From NCBI RefSeq assembly GCF_006094435.1, contig NZ_CP034783.1:62001-126000 (forward strand): DNA of 64,000 nucleotides, read 5' to 3'. The translations under genes were made by a program, and so were the position numbers. The notes beneath the pieces are model-generated. The model was not told the origin of the DNA. It ran no database searches and saw only the letters and a program-made list of their open reading frames with translations. Shown piece by piece: positions 26,232-35,909 of the stretch (within the stretch, counting starts at the first letter, position 1; each line of letters starts with the position of its first letter). This DNA is from Pseudomonas sp. MPC6 (GTDB lineage Bacteria; Pseudomonadota; Gammaproteobacteria; Pseudomonadales; Pseudomonadaceae).

Positions 26232-26903
26232 ATGACGACTTCACTCGCGGACTGGAAAGGCGTTCCGGCACCGACGGTTCAAACGATCGAAGGGCGCTTC
26301 ATCCGCCTGGAAAAACTCGACCCGGCACGCCACGGCGACGGCTTGTGGAATGCCCTGCAAGGCCCAGGCTCCGATCCGAAGCTGTGGGACTATTTACCCT
26401 ATGGACCCTTCCCGGAGCGCAGTGCATTCAATGACTGGCTGAATAATCATGCGGCCAACAGCGACCCGTATTTCTTCAGCGTGATCGATCGCGCCAACGG
26501 CGAGGTGCAAGGCATCCTCAGCCTGATGTCGATCGTGCCGTCACAGGGCCGAATCGAGATCGGCCACGTGACCTTCGGCGCACCGATGCAGCGTTCGCCA
26601 AAAAGCACCGAGGCGGTTTATTTGCTGGCCAAGGCATCCTTTGATCTGGGTTACCGGCGCCTGGAGTGGAAATGCAACAACGACAACGCCCGCTCCAAGT
26701 ACGCAGCCGAACGGCTGGGGTTCAGCTTTGAAGGGGTGTTCCGCCAGCACATGGTGGTCAAGGGGCAGAACCGGGATACCGCGTGGTATTCGATTCTGGA
26801 CGCGGAATGGCCAGCGATTGGCGGGGGGTTTGAACGGTGGCTGTCCGATGAGAACCAGACGGATGCGGGGCAGGTGAAAACCCTGGCTGAGTGTCGCGGT
26901 TAG
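26232..26903 (+). CDS. GNAT-family N-acetyltransferase, RimJ/RimL type
   Basis: 223 residues. RimL-like features are the N-terminal IEGRFIRLEKLDPARHGDGL, IGHVTFGAPMQRSPKSTEA (motif A region), and LEWKCNNDNARSKYAAERLGFSFEGVF (short motif NARSKYAAERLGF), which is the hallmark of this branch. Substrate unknown. The ATG at 26232 follows AGGGAGCACAGC. Third gene of the PaiB-GNAT-GNAT operon; it ends about 20 bases before a hairpin that probably serves both this operon and oadA. Confidence 0.87.
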   Translation: MTTSLADWKGVPAPTVQTIEGRFIRLEKLDPARHGDGLWNALQGPGSDPKLWDYLPYGPFPERSAFNDWLNNHAANSDPYFFSVIDRANGEVQGILSLMSIVPSQGRIEIGHVTFGAPMQRSPKSTEAVYLLAKASFDLGYRRLEWKCNNDNARSKYAAERLGFSFEGVFRQHMVVKGQNRDTAWYSILDAEWPAIGGGFERWLSDENQTDAGQVKTLAECRG

Positions 26904-26921
26904 GGGCTGTGCCGAACCCAT

Positions 26922-26947
26922 AAAAAAAGGGGAGCACATGCCCCCCC
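26922..26947 (-). terminator. Intrinsic terminator after oadA (probably bidirectional)
   Basis: On the minus strand GGGGGGCATGTGCTCCCC is followed by TTTTTTTAT. It lies between the convergent oadA and GNAT genes. Confidence 0.85.
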
Positions 26948-26979
26948 GAGGTTTAAAGCGTTGAATCGAGGCTGTTAAC

Positions 26980-28788
26980 TCAGCCTTCGATTTCGATCAG
27001 GATTTCGCCCGGGTTTACCCGGTCGCCCTTGGCCACGTGGATGGCGGTGACTTTGCCGGCGATGGCTGCCTGGACTTCGGTTTCCATCTTCATCGCTTCG
27101 GTGATCAGTACGGACTGGCCGGCTTTGACCATGTCGCCTTCCTTGACCAGCACGTCGACGATATTGCCTGGCATGGTGGTGCTGACGTGGCCCGGTGCAG
27201 TCGCTTGCTTGCGCTTGCTGCTGCCGCCGCCGACGAACTCGTTGAGCGGTTCGAACACCACTTCTTCCGGCATGCCGTCGATGGACAGGTAGAAGTGACG
27301 CTTGCCTTCCGCCTTGACGCCAACGCCAGTGATGTCGACGCGGTAGGTTTCGCCGTGGACGTCGATGACGAACTCGGTCGGCACGCCTTCGCCACCGGCG
27401 GAGGTCACGCCGCCCGCTTCCGGAATCGGCAACAGCACTTCTGGAGTCAGGGTGCCGGCAGCGCGTTCTTCGAGGAATTTGCGCCCGATGTCCGGGAACA
27501 TGGCGTAGGTCAGCACGTCTTCTTCAGACTTGGCGACGGCGCCGATTTCGGCACGCAGCTTGGTCATTTCCGGCTTGAGCAAGTCAGCTGGACGGACGTC
27601 GATCACCTCTTCGCTGCCGATCGCCTGACGACGCAGTTGTTCGTTCACGGTGCCTGGCGCCTTGCCGTAGCCGCCTTGCAGGTAAAGTTTCACTTCGTTG
27701 GTGATGGTCTTGTAGCGCTCGCCGGCCAGCACGTTGAAGAACGCCTGGGTGCCGACGATTTGCGAAGTCGGGGTCACCAGCGGCGGGAAGCCGAGGTCTT
27801 CGCGAACCCGCGGGATCTCCGCCAGCACTTCGCTCATGCGGTTGAGGGCGCCCTGCTCTTTCAACTGGTTGGCCAGGTTGGAAATCATCCCGCCCGGTAC
27901 CTGGTTGACTTGCACGCGGGTGTCGACAGCGGTGAATTCGCTTTCGAACTGGTGATACTTCTTGCGCACGGCGTAGAAGTACAGACCGATCTCTTGCAGC
28001 AGTTCCAGGTTCAGGCCTGTATCGAATTCGGTGCCTTTAAGGGCAGCGACCATCGATTCGGTGCCTGGGTGGCTGGTGCCGGATGCGAAGCTGGAGATCG
28101 CGGTGTCGATGTGGTCGGCGCCGTTTTCGATAGCCTTGAGTTGGCACATGGTGGCCATGCCAGAGGTATCGTGCGAGTGAATGAACACGGGCAGCGACTG
28201 CTCGGATTTCAACGCCCGGACCAGTTCGCCAGTAGCGTAAGGAGTCAGCAGACCGGCCATGTCCTTGATCGCCACCGAGTCGCAACCCATGGCTTCCATT
28301 TGCCGGGCCTGGGCCACGAACGCGTCGATGGTGTGCACCGGGCTGGTGGTGTACGCGATGGTGCCCTGAGCGTGTTTGCCGGCGGCTTTTACCGCCTCGA
28401 TGGCCGTGCGCAGGTTACGTACGTCGTTCATGGCATCGAAGATGCGGAACACGTCGATGCCGTTGACCGCTGCCTTGGCGACGAAGGCTTTGACCACGTC
28501 GTCGCTGTAGTGGCGGTAGCCCAGCAGGTTCTGACCACGCAATAGCATTTGCAGACGCGTGTTAGGCAATGCGGCACGCAGTTGGCGCAGGCGCTCCCAC
28601 GGATCTTCTTTGAGAAAACGTACGCAGGCGTCGAACGTCGCGCCGCCCCAGCATTCGAGCGACCAATAGCCGACTTTGTCGAGCTTGTCGCAGATCGGCA
28701 GCATGTCTTCGGTGCGCATGCGGGTGGCGAGCAGCGATTGGTGGGCGTCGCGCAGGATGGTGTCGGTTACATGAATCTTCTTGGACAT
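26980..28788 (-). CDS. oadA: Pyruvate carboxylase subunit B / oxaloacetate decarboxylase alpha-type protein
   Basis: 602 residues. It has a carboxyltransferase TIM barrel (HVTDTILRDAHQSLLATRMR, about 5-24; metal-binding HSHDTSGMA; KDMAGLL), a PYC_OADA conserved domain, and a C-terminal biotinyl domain whose EAMKMET motif (biotin Lys near 568) is intact. With PycA it would carboxylate pyruvate to oxaloacetate as a two-subunit anaplerotic enzyme. A Na+-pumping decarboxylase is unlikely because no beta or gamma membrane subunits are present. ATG 28788 (MSKKIHVTD) follows GAGGAA; it begins 11 bases after pycA. Confidence 0.94.
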   Translation of the reverse strand: MSKKIHVTDTILRDAHQSLLATRMRTEDMLPICDKLDKVGYWSLECWGGATFDACVRFLKEDPWERLRQLRAALPNTRLQMLLRGQNLLGYRHYSDDVVKAFVAKAAVNGIDVFRIFDAMNDVRNLRTAIEAVKAAGKHAQGTIAYTTSPVHTIDAFVAQARQMEAMGCDSVAIKDMAGLLTPYATGELVRALKSEQSLPVFIHSHDTSGMATMCQLKAIENGADHIDTAISSFASGTSHPGTESMVAALKGTEFDTGLNLELLQEIGLYFYAVRKKYHQFESEFTAVDTRVQVNQVPGGMISNLANQLKEQGALNRMSEVLAEIPRVREDLGFPPLVTPTSQIVGTQAFFNVLAGERYKTITNEVKLYLQGGYGKAPGTVNEQLRRQAIGSEEVIDVRPADLLKPEMTKLRAEIGAVAKSEEDVLTYAMFPDIGRKFLEERAAGTLTPEVLLPIPEAGGVTSAGGEGVPTEFVIDVHGETYRVDITGVGVKAEGKRHFYLSIDGMPEEVVFEPLNEFVGGGSSKRKQATAPGHVSTTMPGNIVDVLVKEGDMVKAGQSVLITEAMKMETEVQAAIAGKVTAIHVAKGDRVNPGEILIEIEG

Positions 28789-28799
28789 TGTTTTATTCC

Positions 28800-30215
<1,416 letters not shown>

Positions 30216-30352
30216 TTGGAGGTTCCCTTGAGCCGGTGGTACCCACGACCTGCTAGACCAGGTCGACGCGTGACCAAATGTTTCAATTTAGTCGCAGCCC
30301 CACACTAGCCCCCACAAGGGATTAACAAAAATGATTAATTATTGGGTCATGC

Positions 30353-30368
30353 ATAAGTAAAGACTTAT
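30353..30368. promoter_or_regulatory. LysR-type palindrome between pycA and its regulator
   Basis: ATAAGT-AAAG-ACTTAT is a perfect inverted repeat fitting the T-N11-A rule. It lies 38 bases before the LysR start and about 140 bases before pycA. Confidence 0.6.
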
Positions 30369-30405
30369 AGTTGACGCATCAGTCTGCCGACGGAGACCTT
30401 TAATT

Positions 30406-31368
30406 ATGCGTAAGTCCTTGATGCGTCTGACATTGCGTCAGCTGCAGATCTTCAACGAAGTCTGTGATTTGAGGTCCTACAGCCGTGCAGCCGAAGAAAT
30501 GTCGCTCACACAACCTGCCGTCAGCCTGCAGATTCGTCAACTCGAGGAGCTGATTGGTCAGCCCTTGTTCGATTACGTAGGCAAAAAACTCTACATGACG
30601 GAAGCGGCCGAGGCTTTACAGCGCGCCAGTCGGGACATTTTCGGCCGCTTGGAAAACCTCGATATGCAGCTCTCGGACATGCAAGGCTCGTTGCAGGGCC
30701 AACTGAAACTGGCGGTGGAATCCAGCGCCAAGTATTTCGTGCCGCATCTGTTTGCCGCGTTCAAGCGCCAGCATCCAGAGGTGAACCTGCAACTGACGGT
30801 GGTCAACCGGGGGCAAGTGATTCGACGTCTTTCCGATAATCGCGATGACCTGGTGATCATGTCCATGGTGCCGCAGGATATGGGCCTGGAATTCCTGCCG
30901 TTCCTCAACAACCCGATCGTCGCCGTGGCGCCACCGGATCATCCGTTGTGTCACATGGGCCCTCTACGCTTGCAGGACCTGGAACCTTACACACTCCTGC
31001 TGCGCGAGTCCGGTTCCGGAACGCGGCTGGCCTGTGAAGAGTATTTCAAGGAGAAACGTGTGCACTTCAACCAGACCCAGGAGGTCTCGTCAGCCGAAGC
31101 GCAACGCGAATGTGTGTCGGCGGGTCTGGGCGTGGCGCTGTTGACGCGCCACGCCCTGAACCTTGAATTGGCGACCGGCGGCCTGATCGAGTTGCCGGTC
31201 GAAGAGCTGCCGCTGTATCGCAGCTGGTGCCTGGTGCAGGCCAAGGCCAAGCGACTGTCACCGGTGGCGCACGCGTTCCTTGCGTTTATCCGCAGCGAGC
31301 GGCTGCAGATCAGCGCCCTGGTTGAGCGTTTCGACGGGAAGCCGCGGGAGCTGCCTGCCAGTAGTTGA
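30406..31368 (+). CDS. LysR-family regulator, probable regulator of the pyruvate carboxylase genes
   Basis: 320 residues. HTH at about 5-65 (LTLRQLQIFNEVCDLRSYSRAAEEMSLTQPAVSLQIRQLE; core AEEMSLTQPAVSLQIR), then a periplasmic-binding-like effector domain of the CbbR type (SGSGTRLACEEYF). It is divergent from pycA-oadA with a palindrome in between, the same arrangement as the PycR regulator of P. aeruginosa. The start follows CGGAGACC. Its last 59 bases overlap the 3' end of a small gene on the other strand. Confidence 0.9.
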   Translation: MRKSLMRLTLRQLQIFNEVCDLRSYSRAAEEMSLTQPAVSLQIRQLEELIGQPLFDYVGKKLYMTEAAEALQRASRDIFGRLENLDMQLSDMQGSLQGQLKLAVESSAKYFVPHLFAAFKRQHPEVNLQLTVVNRGQVIRRLSDNRDDLVIMSMVPQDMGLEFLPFLNNPIVAVAPPDHPLCHMGPLRLQDLEPYTLLLRESGSGTRLACEEYFKEKRVHFNQTQEVSSAEAQRECVSAGLGVALLTRHALNLELATGGLIELPVEELPLYRSWCLVQAKAKRLSPVAHAFLAFIRSERLQISALVERFDGKPRELPASS

Positions 31369-31522
31369 GTTCCAGTTCGTCGGGAAAGTCGCCAATCTCG
31401 GCCAGCAGCTGGCGGCGTTCGCAACGATCTTCGATGGCGCGGCGAAATTCCATGCGGCGCTGGTCTTCCTGCTGGCGACGGGTTCTGACGGCGCTGTTGC
31501 GTTCTTCGTAGGGCTGGGCCAT
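31310..31522 (-). CDS. Small Arg/Glu-rich conserved protein (PA3496-like)
   Basis: 70 residues, highly charged, with the core RRQQEDQRRMEFRRAIED followed by CERRQLLAEIGDFPDELE. No signal peptide or membrane helix. It resembles, from memory, the small Pseudomonas proteins called the PA3496 family; function unknown. A GGGAG ribosome site precedes the ATG. It overlaps the convergent LysR gene by 59 bases. Confidence 0.7.
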   Translation of the reverse strand: MAQPYEERNSAVRTRRQQEDQRRMEFRRAIEDRCERRQLLAEIGDFPDELELNYWQAAPAASRRNAQPGR

Positions 31523-31628
31523 TTCGAGTCTCCCAAGGCGATGACGGGAGTTACAGGATGGGCATGGGGGATGACGGTTTGGCGGCTTGCGGGTTACAGG
31601 CAGATGAAAGTTGTCGCTTTAGAGGACG

Positions 31629-31738
31629 CCTTCGCGGGCAAGTCGGATCGCCGCACCGCCGCTCCCACAGGGATCGACTGTGTTGCACAAAATGTGTGAG
31701 CACCATGAACCCTGTGGGAGCGGGCTTGCCCGCGAATG
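31629..31738. repeat. REPIN between the small gene and the HexR-type gene
   Basis: CTTCGCGGGCAAGTCGGATC...GCTCCCACAG and CCCTGTGGGAGCGGGCTTGC form an inverted pair. The left copy is the GATCGCCGCACCGCCGCTC subtype, so two REP variants are paired. Confidence 0.8.
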
Positions 31739-31775
31739 AAGGTCGGAACGACCTTCCAGCCATCTGGGGTCAGAA

Positions 31776-32642
31776 TCAGTCGTCCAGCGCTTTCACCGAC
31801 TTGGGCGACAGTCGCAAGCTGCGCAGGCTGCGCTTGACGCTCTTGAGGTGATTGACCAGGCTCGGCCCGCGCGCCATGGCCACGCCCATCGCCAATACGT
31901 CGATCACCACCAGGTGGGCGATGCGCGAAGTCAGCGGTGTATAGATTTCGGTGTCTTCATGCACGTCGATCGCCAGATTGACCGTCGACAGCTCGGCCAA
32001 GGGTGTCTGGCTCGGGCACAGGGTGATCAGCGAGGCGCCGCTTTCTCGCACCAGGTTGGCGGTGATCAACAGGTCCTTGGAGCGCCCGGACTGGGAAATG
32101 CAGATCGCCACGTCGGTCGGCTTCAGGGTCACCGCCGACATCGCCTGCATGTGCGGGTCGGAATAGGCCGCAGCGGTCAGCAGCAAGCGGAAAAACTTGT
32201 GCTGGGCATCCGCCGCCACCGCACCCGACGCCCCAAAGCCGTAGAACTCCACACGCTGGGCCTGGGACATGAGCGTCACGGCCCGCTGCAACTCCACCGG
32301 ATCGAGCCGCTCGCGGACCTCCATCAGGGTGTGCAGGGTGGTGTCGAAGATTTTCAGGCTGTAGTCAGCGACCGAATCGTCTTCATGGATCGCGAACTGC
32401 CCGAAGCTCGCACCCGCCGCCAGGCTCTGCGCCAGCTTCAGCTTCAAATCCTGGAACCCGGAGCACCCGATGGCGCGGCAGAACCGCACAATCGTCGGCT
32501 CGCTGATCCCCACGCTATGGGCCAGGTCGGCCATGGAACTGTGCATCACTGCCGCAGGGTCAAGCAGCACGTGGTCGGCGACCTTGAGCTCCGACTTGCG
32601 TAACAGGTGGCGAGACTGGGCGATGTGTTGCAGCAGATTCAA
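31776..32642 (-). CDS. RpiR/HexR-family transcriptional regulator
   Basis: 288 residues: N-terminal HTH_6 domain (about 1-77, HSVGISEPTIVRFCRAIGCSGFQDLK) and a SIS sugar-phosphate-binding domain (about 120-260; FYGFGASGAVAADA, CISQSGRSKDLL). HexR proteins repress glucose catabolic genes and release DNA on binding KDPG. A near-exact HexR-type palindrome lies 46 bases upstream, suggesting autoregulation. It sits by the pyruvate carboxylase cluster, not by zwf/edd, so it is likely a second, HexR-like regulator rather than the classical HexR. Confidence 0.88.
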   Translation of the reverse strand: MNLLQHIAQSRHLLRKSELKVADHVLLDPAAVMHSSMADLAHSVGISEPTIVRFCRAIGCSGFQDLKLKLAQSLAAGASFGQFAIHEDDSVADYSLKIFDTTLHTLMEVRERLDPVELQRAVTLMSQAQRVEFYGFGASGAVAADAQHKFFRLLLTAAAYSDPHMQAMSAVTLKPTDVAICISQSGRSKDLLITANLVRESGASLITLCPSQTPLAELSTVNLAIDVHEDTEIYTPLTSRIAHLVVIDVLAMGVAMARGPSLVNHLKSVKRSLRSLRLSPKSVKALDD

Positions 32643-32687
32643 AGGGATCGACTCTTTGTTATTGGCAGGTGCCGGGGATGTAGCAAG

Positions 32688-32706
32688 CTTGTAGTTATAC
32701 TACAAG
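32688..32706. promoter_or_regulatory. HexR-type operator
   Basis: CTTGTAGT-TAT-ACTACAAG is a perfect 8-base inverted repeat and fits the known HexR consensus TTGTARTTWWAYTACAA. It lies 46 bases upstream of the RpiR/HexR-type gene. Confidence 0.8.
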
Positions 32707-32777
32707 AATCGTCTTTTTGCCTGCTCAATGCGTAACTCGATGCCCCCGTTTCACGCCTTGTGCGCTCCATGTAGCCC

Positions 32778-35651
32778 TTACAAGGGCTTCGCGTCCGCAC
32801 GCAGCTGTTGCAACAGGCCGTCGGCCTCTACGGGCCGACTGATCAGATAGCCCTGTACCTCATCGCAGCGCTCAGCCTTCAAAAACTCAAGCTGCTCCGG
32901 CCGCTCCACCCCTTCAGCCACCACTTTCAACGACAGGCCATGGGCCATGGCAATGATTGCCCGGGTAATCGCCGCATCCACAGTGCCCTCCCCCAGGCCA
33001 CGGATAAACGCCTGATCGATCTTCACGTAATCCACCGGGATGCGCTTGAGGTAGCTCAGGGACGAATAACCGGTACCAAAATCGTCAATCGCCAGTTTTA
33101 CCCCAAGATTTCGCAGCTGCTGGAAGGTGGCGATAATGTGCTCGACGCTGTCCAGCAGATGACTTTCGGTGAGCTCCAGCTCCAGGTTGTGCGGCGCCAG
33201 GCCGGTTTCTTCCAGCACCTGACGCACCAGGCTGACCAGTTTGCCATGCCGCAGTTGATGCACCGACAGGTTGACCGACATGCGAATCGGCGCAAGCCCC
33301 TGACGTTGCCACTCGCAGGCTTGCCAGCAGGCCTGGCGCAACACGAATTCGCCAATGGGGCCAATCAGGCCCGTTTCCTCGGCAAGCCCAATGAAATCCC
33401 CTGGCGGGATGCTACCCATGGTTGGGTGATCCCAGCGCACCAGCGCCTCGGCAGCGTTCAACCGGCCCGTGGCGAGGCACAGCTTGGGTTGGTAAAACAC
33501 CTTCAATTGCTTTTCTTCGATAGCCTTGCGCAGCTGATTTTCCAGCTGCAGGCGTTCCAGCGTGCTGGCTTGCAGACTGTCGGTGTAGAACTGGAAATTG
33601 TTGCCGCCCAAGTGCTTGGCATGCTGCATGGCGATGTTCGACTGACTGACCAGCGCGGAAACTTCCCTGGCGTTGTCCGGCAGCAAACTGATGCCCATTG
33701 AAGCGCTCACCACCAATTCGTGGCCCTCGACGGTCATCGGCGTACGCAACTTGGACGACAAGCGCGTCGCTACTCGCGCCAGGCTCGAGAGGTTGCCGTA
33801 GGCATTGAACAACACGGCGAACTCGTCGCCGGACAAACGCGCGATGGTGTCCGCCTCGGGCAACGCGTTGACCAGGCGCCGGGCTATTTTTTGCAACAAC
33901 TGATCGGCGATTTCATGGCCCAGGCTGTCGTTGAGCAGTTTGAAACGATCCAGGTTGATGTGCAGCAATGCCAGGCTGCGGTAGCCGCCTTGGCGCACTC
34001 GCTGGTGAGCTTCGCTCAGCCGCTCGCGAAATAGCGATCGGTTGGCCAGGCCGGTGAGCTCGTCGTAATGGGTCAGGTAGCGCATGCGCTCTTCAGATTG
34101 CCGTCGCGCCGATAAATCGGCGAAGAAGCCCACAATATGGCTTACGTTTCCCCGAGCATCGCGTACGGTGTTCAGTTGCAGCCATTGCGGATACAACTCG
34201 CCGTTCTTGCGGGTTTCCACCAGCTCGCCTTGCCAGGTCCCCTGTTGCTCCAGCGCCTGATGGATCGTCGCATAGTGCCGGCGGGCATCACGACTGCAGG
34301 GTAAGTCGACCACATTGCGCCCGAGCATGTCCTCGATGGCATAGCCGGTGACTCGACTGAACGCCTGGTTGACGGCGATCAGCGCGTAGTTCGGGTCGAA
34401 AATCACGATGCCTTCGCTGGCGGCCTCGAACACGGTCGCTGCCAGTTGCCGCTGCACTTCCAGGCTTTTACTCACACTGATGTCGCGGCGGGTGCCGACC
34501 ATGCGGATGACCCGGCCGTTGTCACTGCGCTCAACCGCTCGACCACGGTCTTCGATCCACACCCAATGGCCATCGACATGGCGCACGCGGTACTCAACCT
34601 GATAATCCTCGCTGCGGCCTTTCAAATGCTCGACCAGCGCGCGCTTGAGCGACGGCAAGTCATCGGGGTGCAGGCGCGGCTTGAGGTGGCGCAGCATCGC
34701 CGTGACAAACTCCGGCTCCAGGCCGAACAGCTCCTGGAGATGGGTGTGGTGGACTTCATCGGTTTTCAGGTTCCAGTCCCACAACCCCAGCTCACTGGCC
34801 TTCAACGCCAGCGCCAGTCGCGCTTCACTTTTGCTCAAGGCCTGATTGGCGGAGTCCAGCTCCAGGCTGCGCTGGGCGATGCGGCCTTCCAGCCCGGTTT
34901 GAATCGCACGCAATTCGTCTTCGGCTCGACGGCGCTGGTCGATTTCCTTGGCGAGCTTGTGATTGAGCCGGTCGCTGCCGCTTCGAGCCTGCTGCAAGTG
35001 CTCGATCAGTGCCTGATTCTGGAAGCGCCGCAACAGTCCGCTATCGATCAGCCGATTGACCTGCCAGGCGACCACGCTCAACGCGCCCAGCAGAATCAGG
35101 CCGAACCAGCCCCAACCCTGTCCCTGCTCATCGCCGCCCCAGAACAGATAGCCGATGGCCGGCAACAGGCAGGGCAAGGTAAAGGACAGGAAGGCAGGCA
35201 GGTTGACCGCGTAGGCAACGCTGGCCGAGAGCGCAGCCGCTCCGATCAGACCGAATACCCAGGCTTGCTGGATGAAGTTGTCGCCAGGGACCAGCGCAAT
35301 GCCGGCACCGGCCAGGGTCAGGCCGGTCAGGGCCGAACCCAGCAAAAACATGCGGCGCCAGATCGGATGGGCCTGGCGATTGGGAATCGCCGAGTCGAAG
35401 GCCGCGACCTGAATCACCCGCAATGCCACCAACGACAACAACCACACCAGCCAGACGCTGACCAGGAAGTAGCGCTGCGGACTCCAGAGCAACCAGGCGC
35501 AGACCAGGCCATTGATCAACATGAACAGCGTGGGCAGCAATGAGCCTTGATACAGCAGGCGCGTGCGTTCGACCGCCATTTCCATGGCGTACTGTTTGCG
35601 GATAACCCGAGGATCCACCGCGGGGCCCGACAGGTCGGAGCTGAGGGTCAT
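32778..35651 (-). CDS. Membrane-bound PAS-PAS-GGDEF-EAL protein (c-di-GMP turnover)
   Basis: 957 residues from ATG 35651 (MTLSSDLSG); up to 21 more could be added. Order: five to six membrane helices (about 30-210), coiled coil (about 215-285), PAS with PAC (about 290-400), PAS (about 405-520), GGDEF (about 530-690), EAL (about 705-945). The GGDEF motif is SGDEF (near 605). The EAL domain keeps the catalytic set: [28 protein letters not shown] and EGVE. It is therefore probably a phosphodiesterase, with a cyclase half that may be active or act as a GTP sensor. It is divergent from uvrD, as in P. aeruginosa. Confidence 0.92.
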   Translation of the reverse strand: MTLSSDLSGPAVDPRVIRKQYAMEMAVERTRLLYQGSLLPTLFMLINGLVCAWLLWSPQRYFLVSVWLVWLLSLVALRVIQVAAFDSAIPNRQAHPIWRRMFLLGSALTGLTLAGAGIALVPGDNFIQQAWVFGLIGAAALSASVAYAVNLPAFLSFTLPCLLPAIGYLFWGGDEQGQGWGWFGLILLGALSVVAWQVNRLIDSGLLRRFQNQALIEHLQQARSGSDRLNHKLAKEIDQRRRAEDELRAIQTGLEGRIAQRSLELDSANQALSKSEARLALALKASELGLWDWNLKTDEVHHTHLQELFGLEPEFVTAMLRHLKPRLHPDDLPSLKRALVEHLKGRSEDYQVEYRVRHVDGHWVWIEDRGRAVERSDNGRVIRMVGTRRDISVSKSLEVQRQLAATVFEAASEGIVIFDPNYALIAVNQAFSRVTGYAIEDMLGRNVVDLPCSRDARRHYATIHQALEQQGTWQGELVETRKNGELYPQWLQLNTVRDARGNVSHIVGFFADLSARRQSEERMRYLTHYDELTGLANRSLFRERLSEAHQRVRQGGYRSLALLHINLDRFKLLNDSLGHEIADQLLQKIARRLVNALPEADTIARLSGDEFAVLFNAYGNLSSLARVATRLSSKLRTPMTVEGHELVVSASMGISLLPDNAREVSALVSQSNIAMQHAKHLGGNNFQFYTDSLQASTLERLQLENQLRKAIEEKQLKVFYQPKLCLATGRLNAAEALVRWDHPTMGSIPPGDFIGLAEETGLIGPIGEFVLRQACWQACEWQRQGLAPIRMSVNLSVHQLRHGKLVSLVRQVLEETGLAPHNLELELTESHLLDSVEHIIATFQQLRNLGVKLAIDDFGTGYSSLSYLKRIPVDYVKIDQAFIRGLGEGTVDAAITRAIIAMAHGLSLKVVAEGVERPEQLEFLKAERCDEVQGYLISRPVEADGLLQQLRADAKPL

Positions 35652-35909
35652 AGGCAAAGTTCTTGTTCTTATAATAGTGAGCATGAGCCCGAAACGTGCA
35701 CGGAGCATACACAAGCAACTGCCCGGGCCAAACAGCCCCAGGTCATAAAACAGCTAAAAATATCCGCTGCTTTCCCCGCCGTAAAAGCGTCCAGGCGAGT
35801 CCCGCCAACGCTTGCAGCCGCTGACCGACCGGTCGTCCTGCACATGACTTTCATCGCCTGAAGCAAAGCGGGGTTTGCCCGGGGTCGCGCCGCCCCCTAG
35901 AATGCCCTG

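Noticed and set aside
27037..28545. 502-codon open frame antisense to oadA
   Set aside because: Shadow of a conserved enzyme gene; repetitive composition.
26980..28788. Na+-pumping oxaloacetate decarboxylase
   Set aside because: No oadB or oadG membrane subunits are adjacent; pairing with a biotin carboxylase subunit indicates two-subunit pyruvate carboxylase.
31776..32642. Calling this gene classical hexR
   Set aside because: It is not next to zwf, pgl or edd, where hexR normally sits in Pseudomonas; kept as a HexR-like regulator.
32772..32788. AGCCCTT-AC-AAGGGCT hairpin at the end of the GGDEF/EAL gene as a terminator
   Set aside because: Two-base loop and no T-run on either strand; may be chance.
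35652..35909. LexA box sought in the uvrD promoter
   Set aside because: No CTG-N10-CAG site with the right core was found; a CGACCGGTCG palindrome is present but unassigned.
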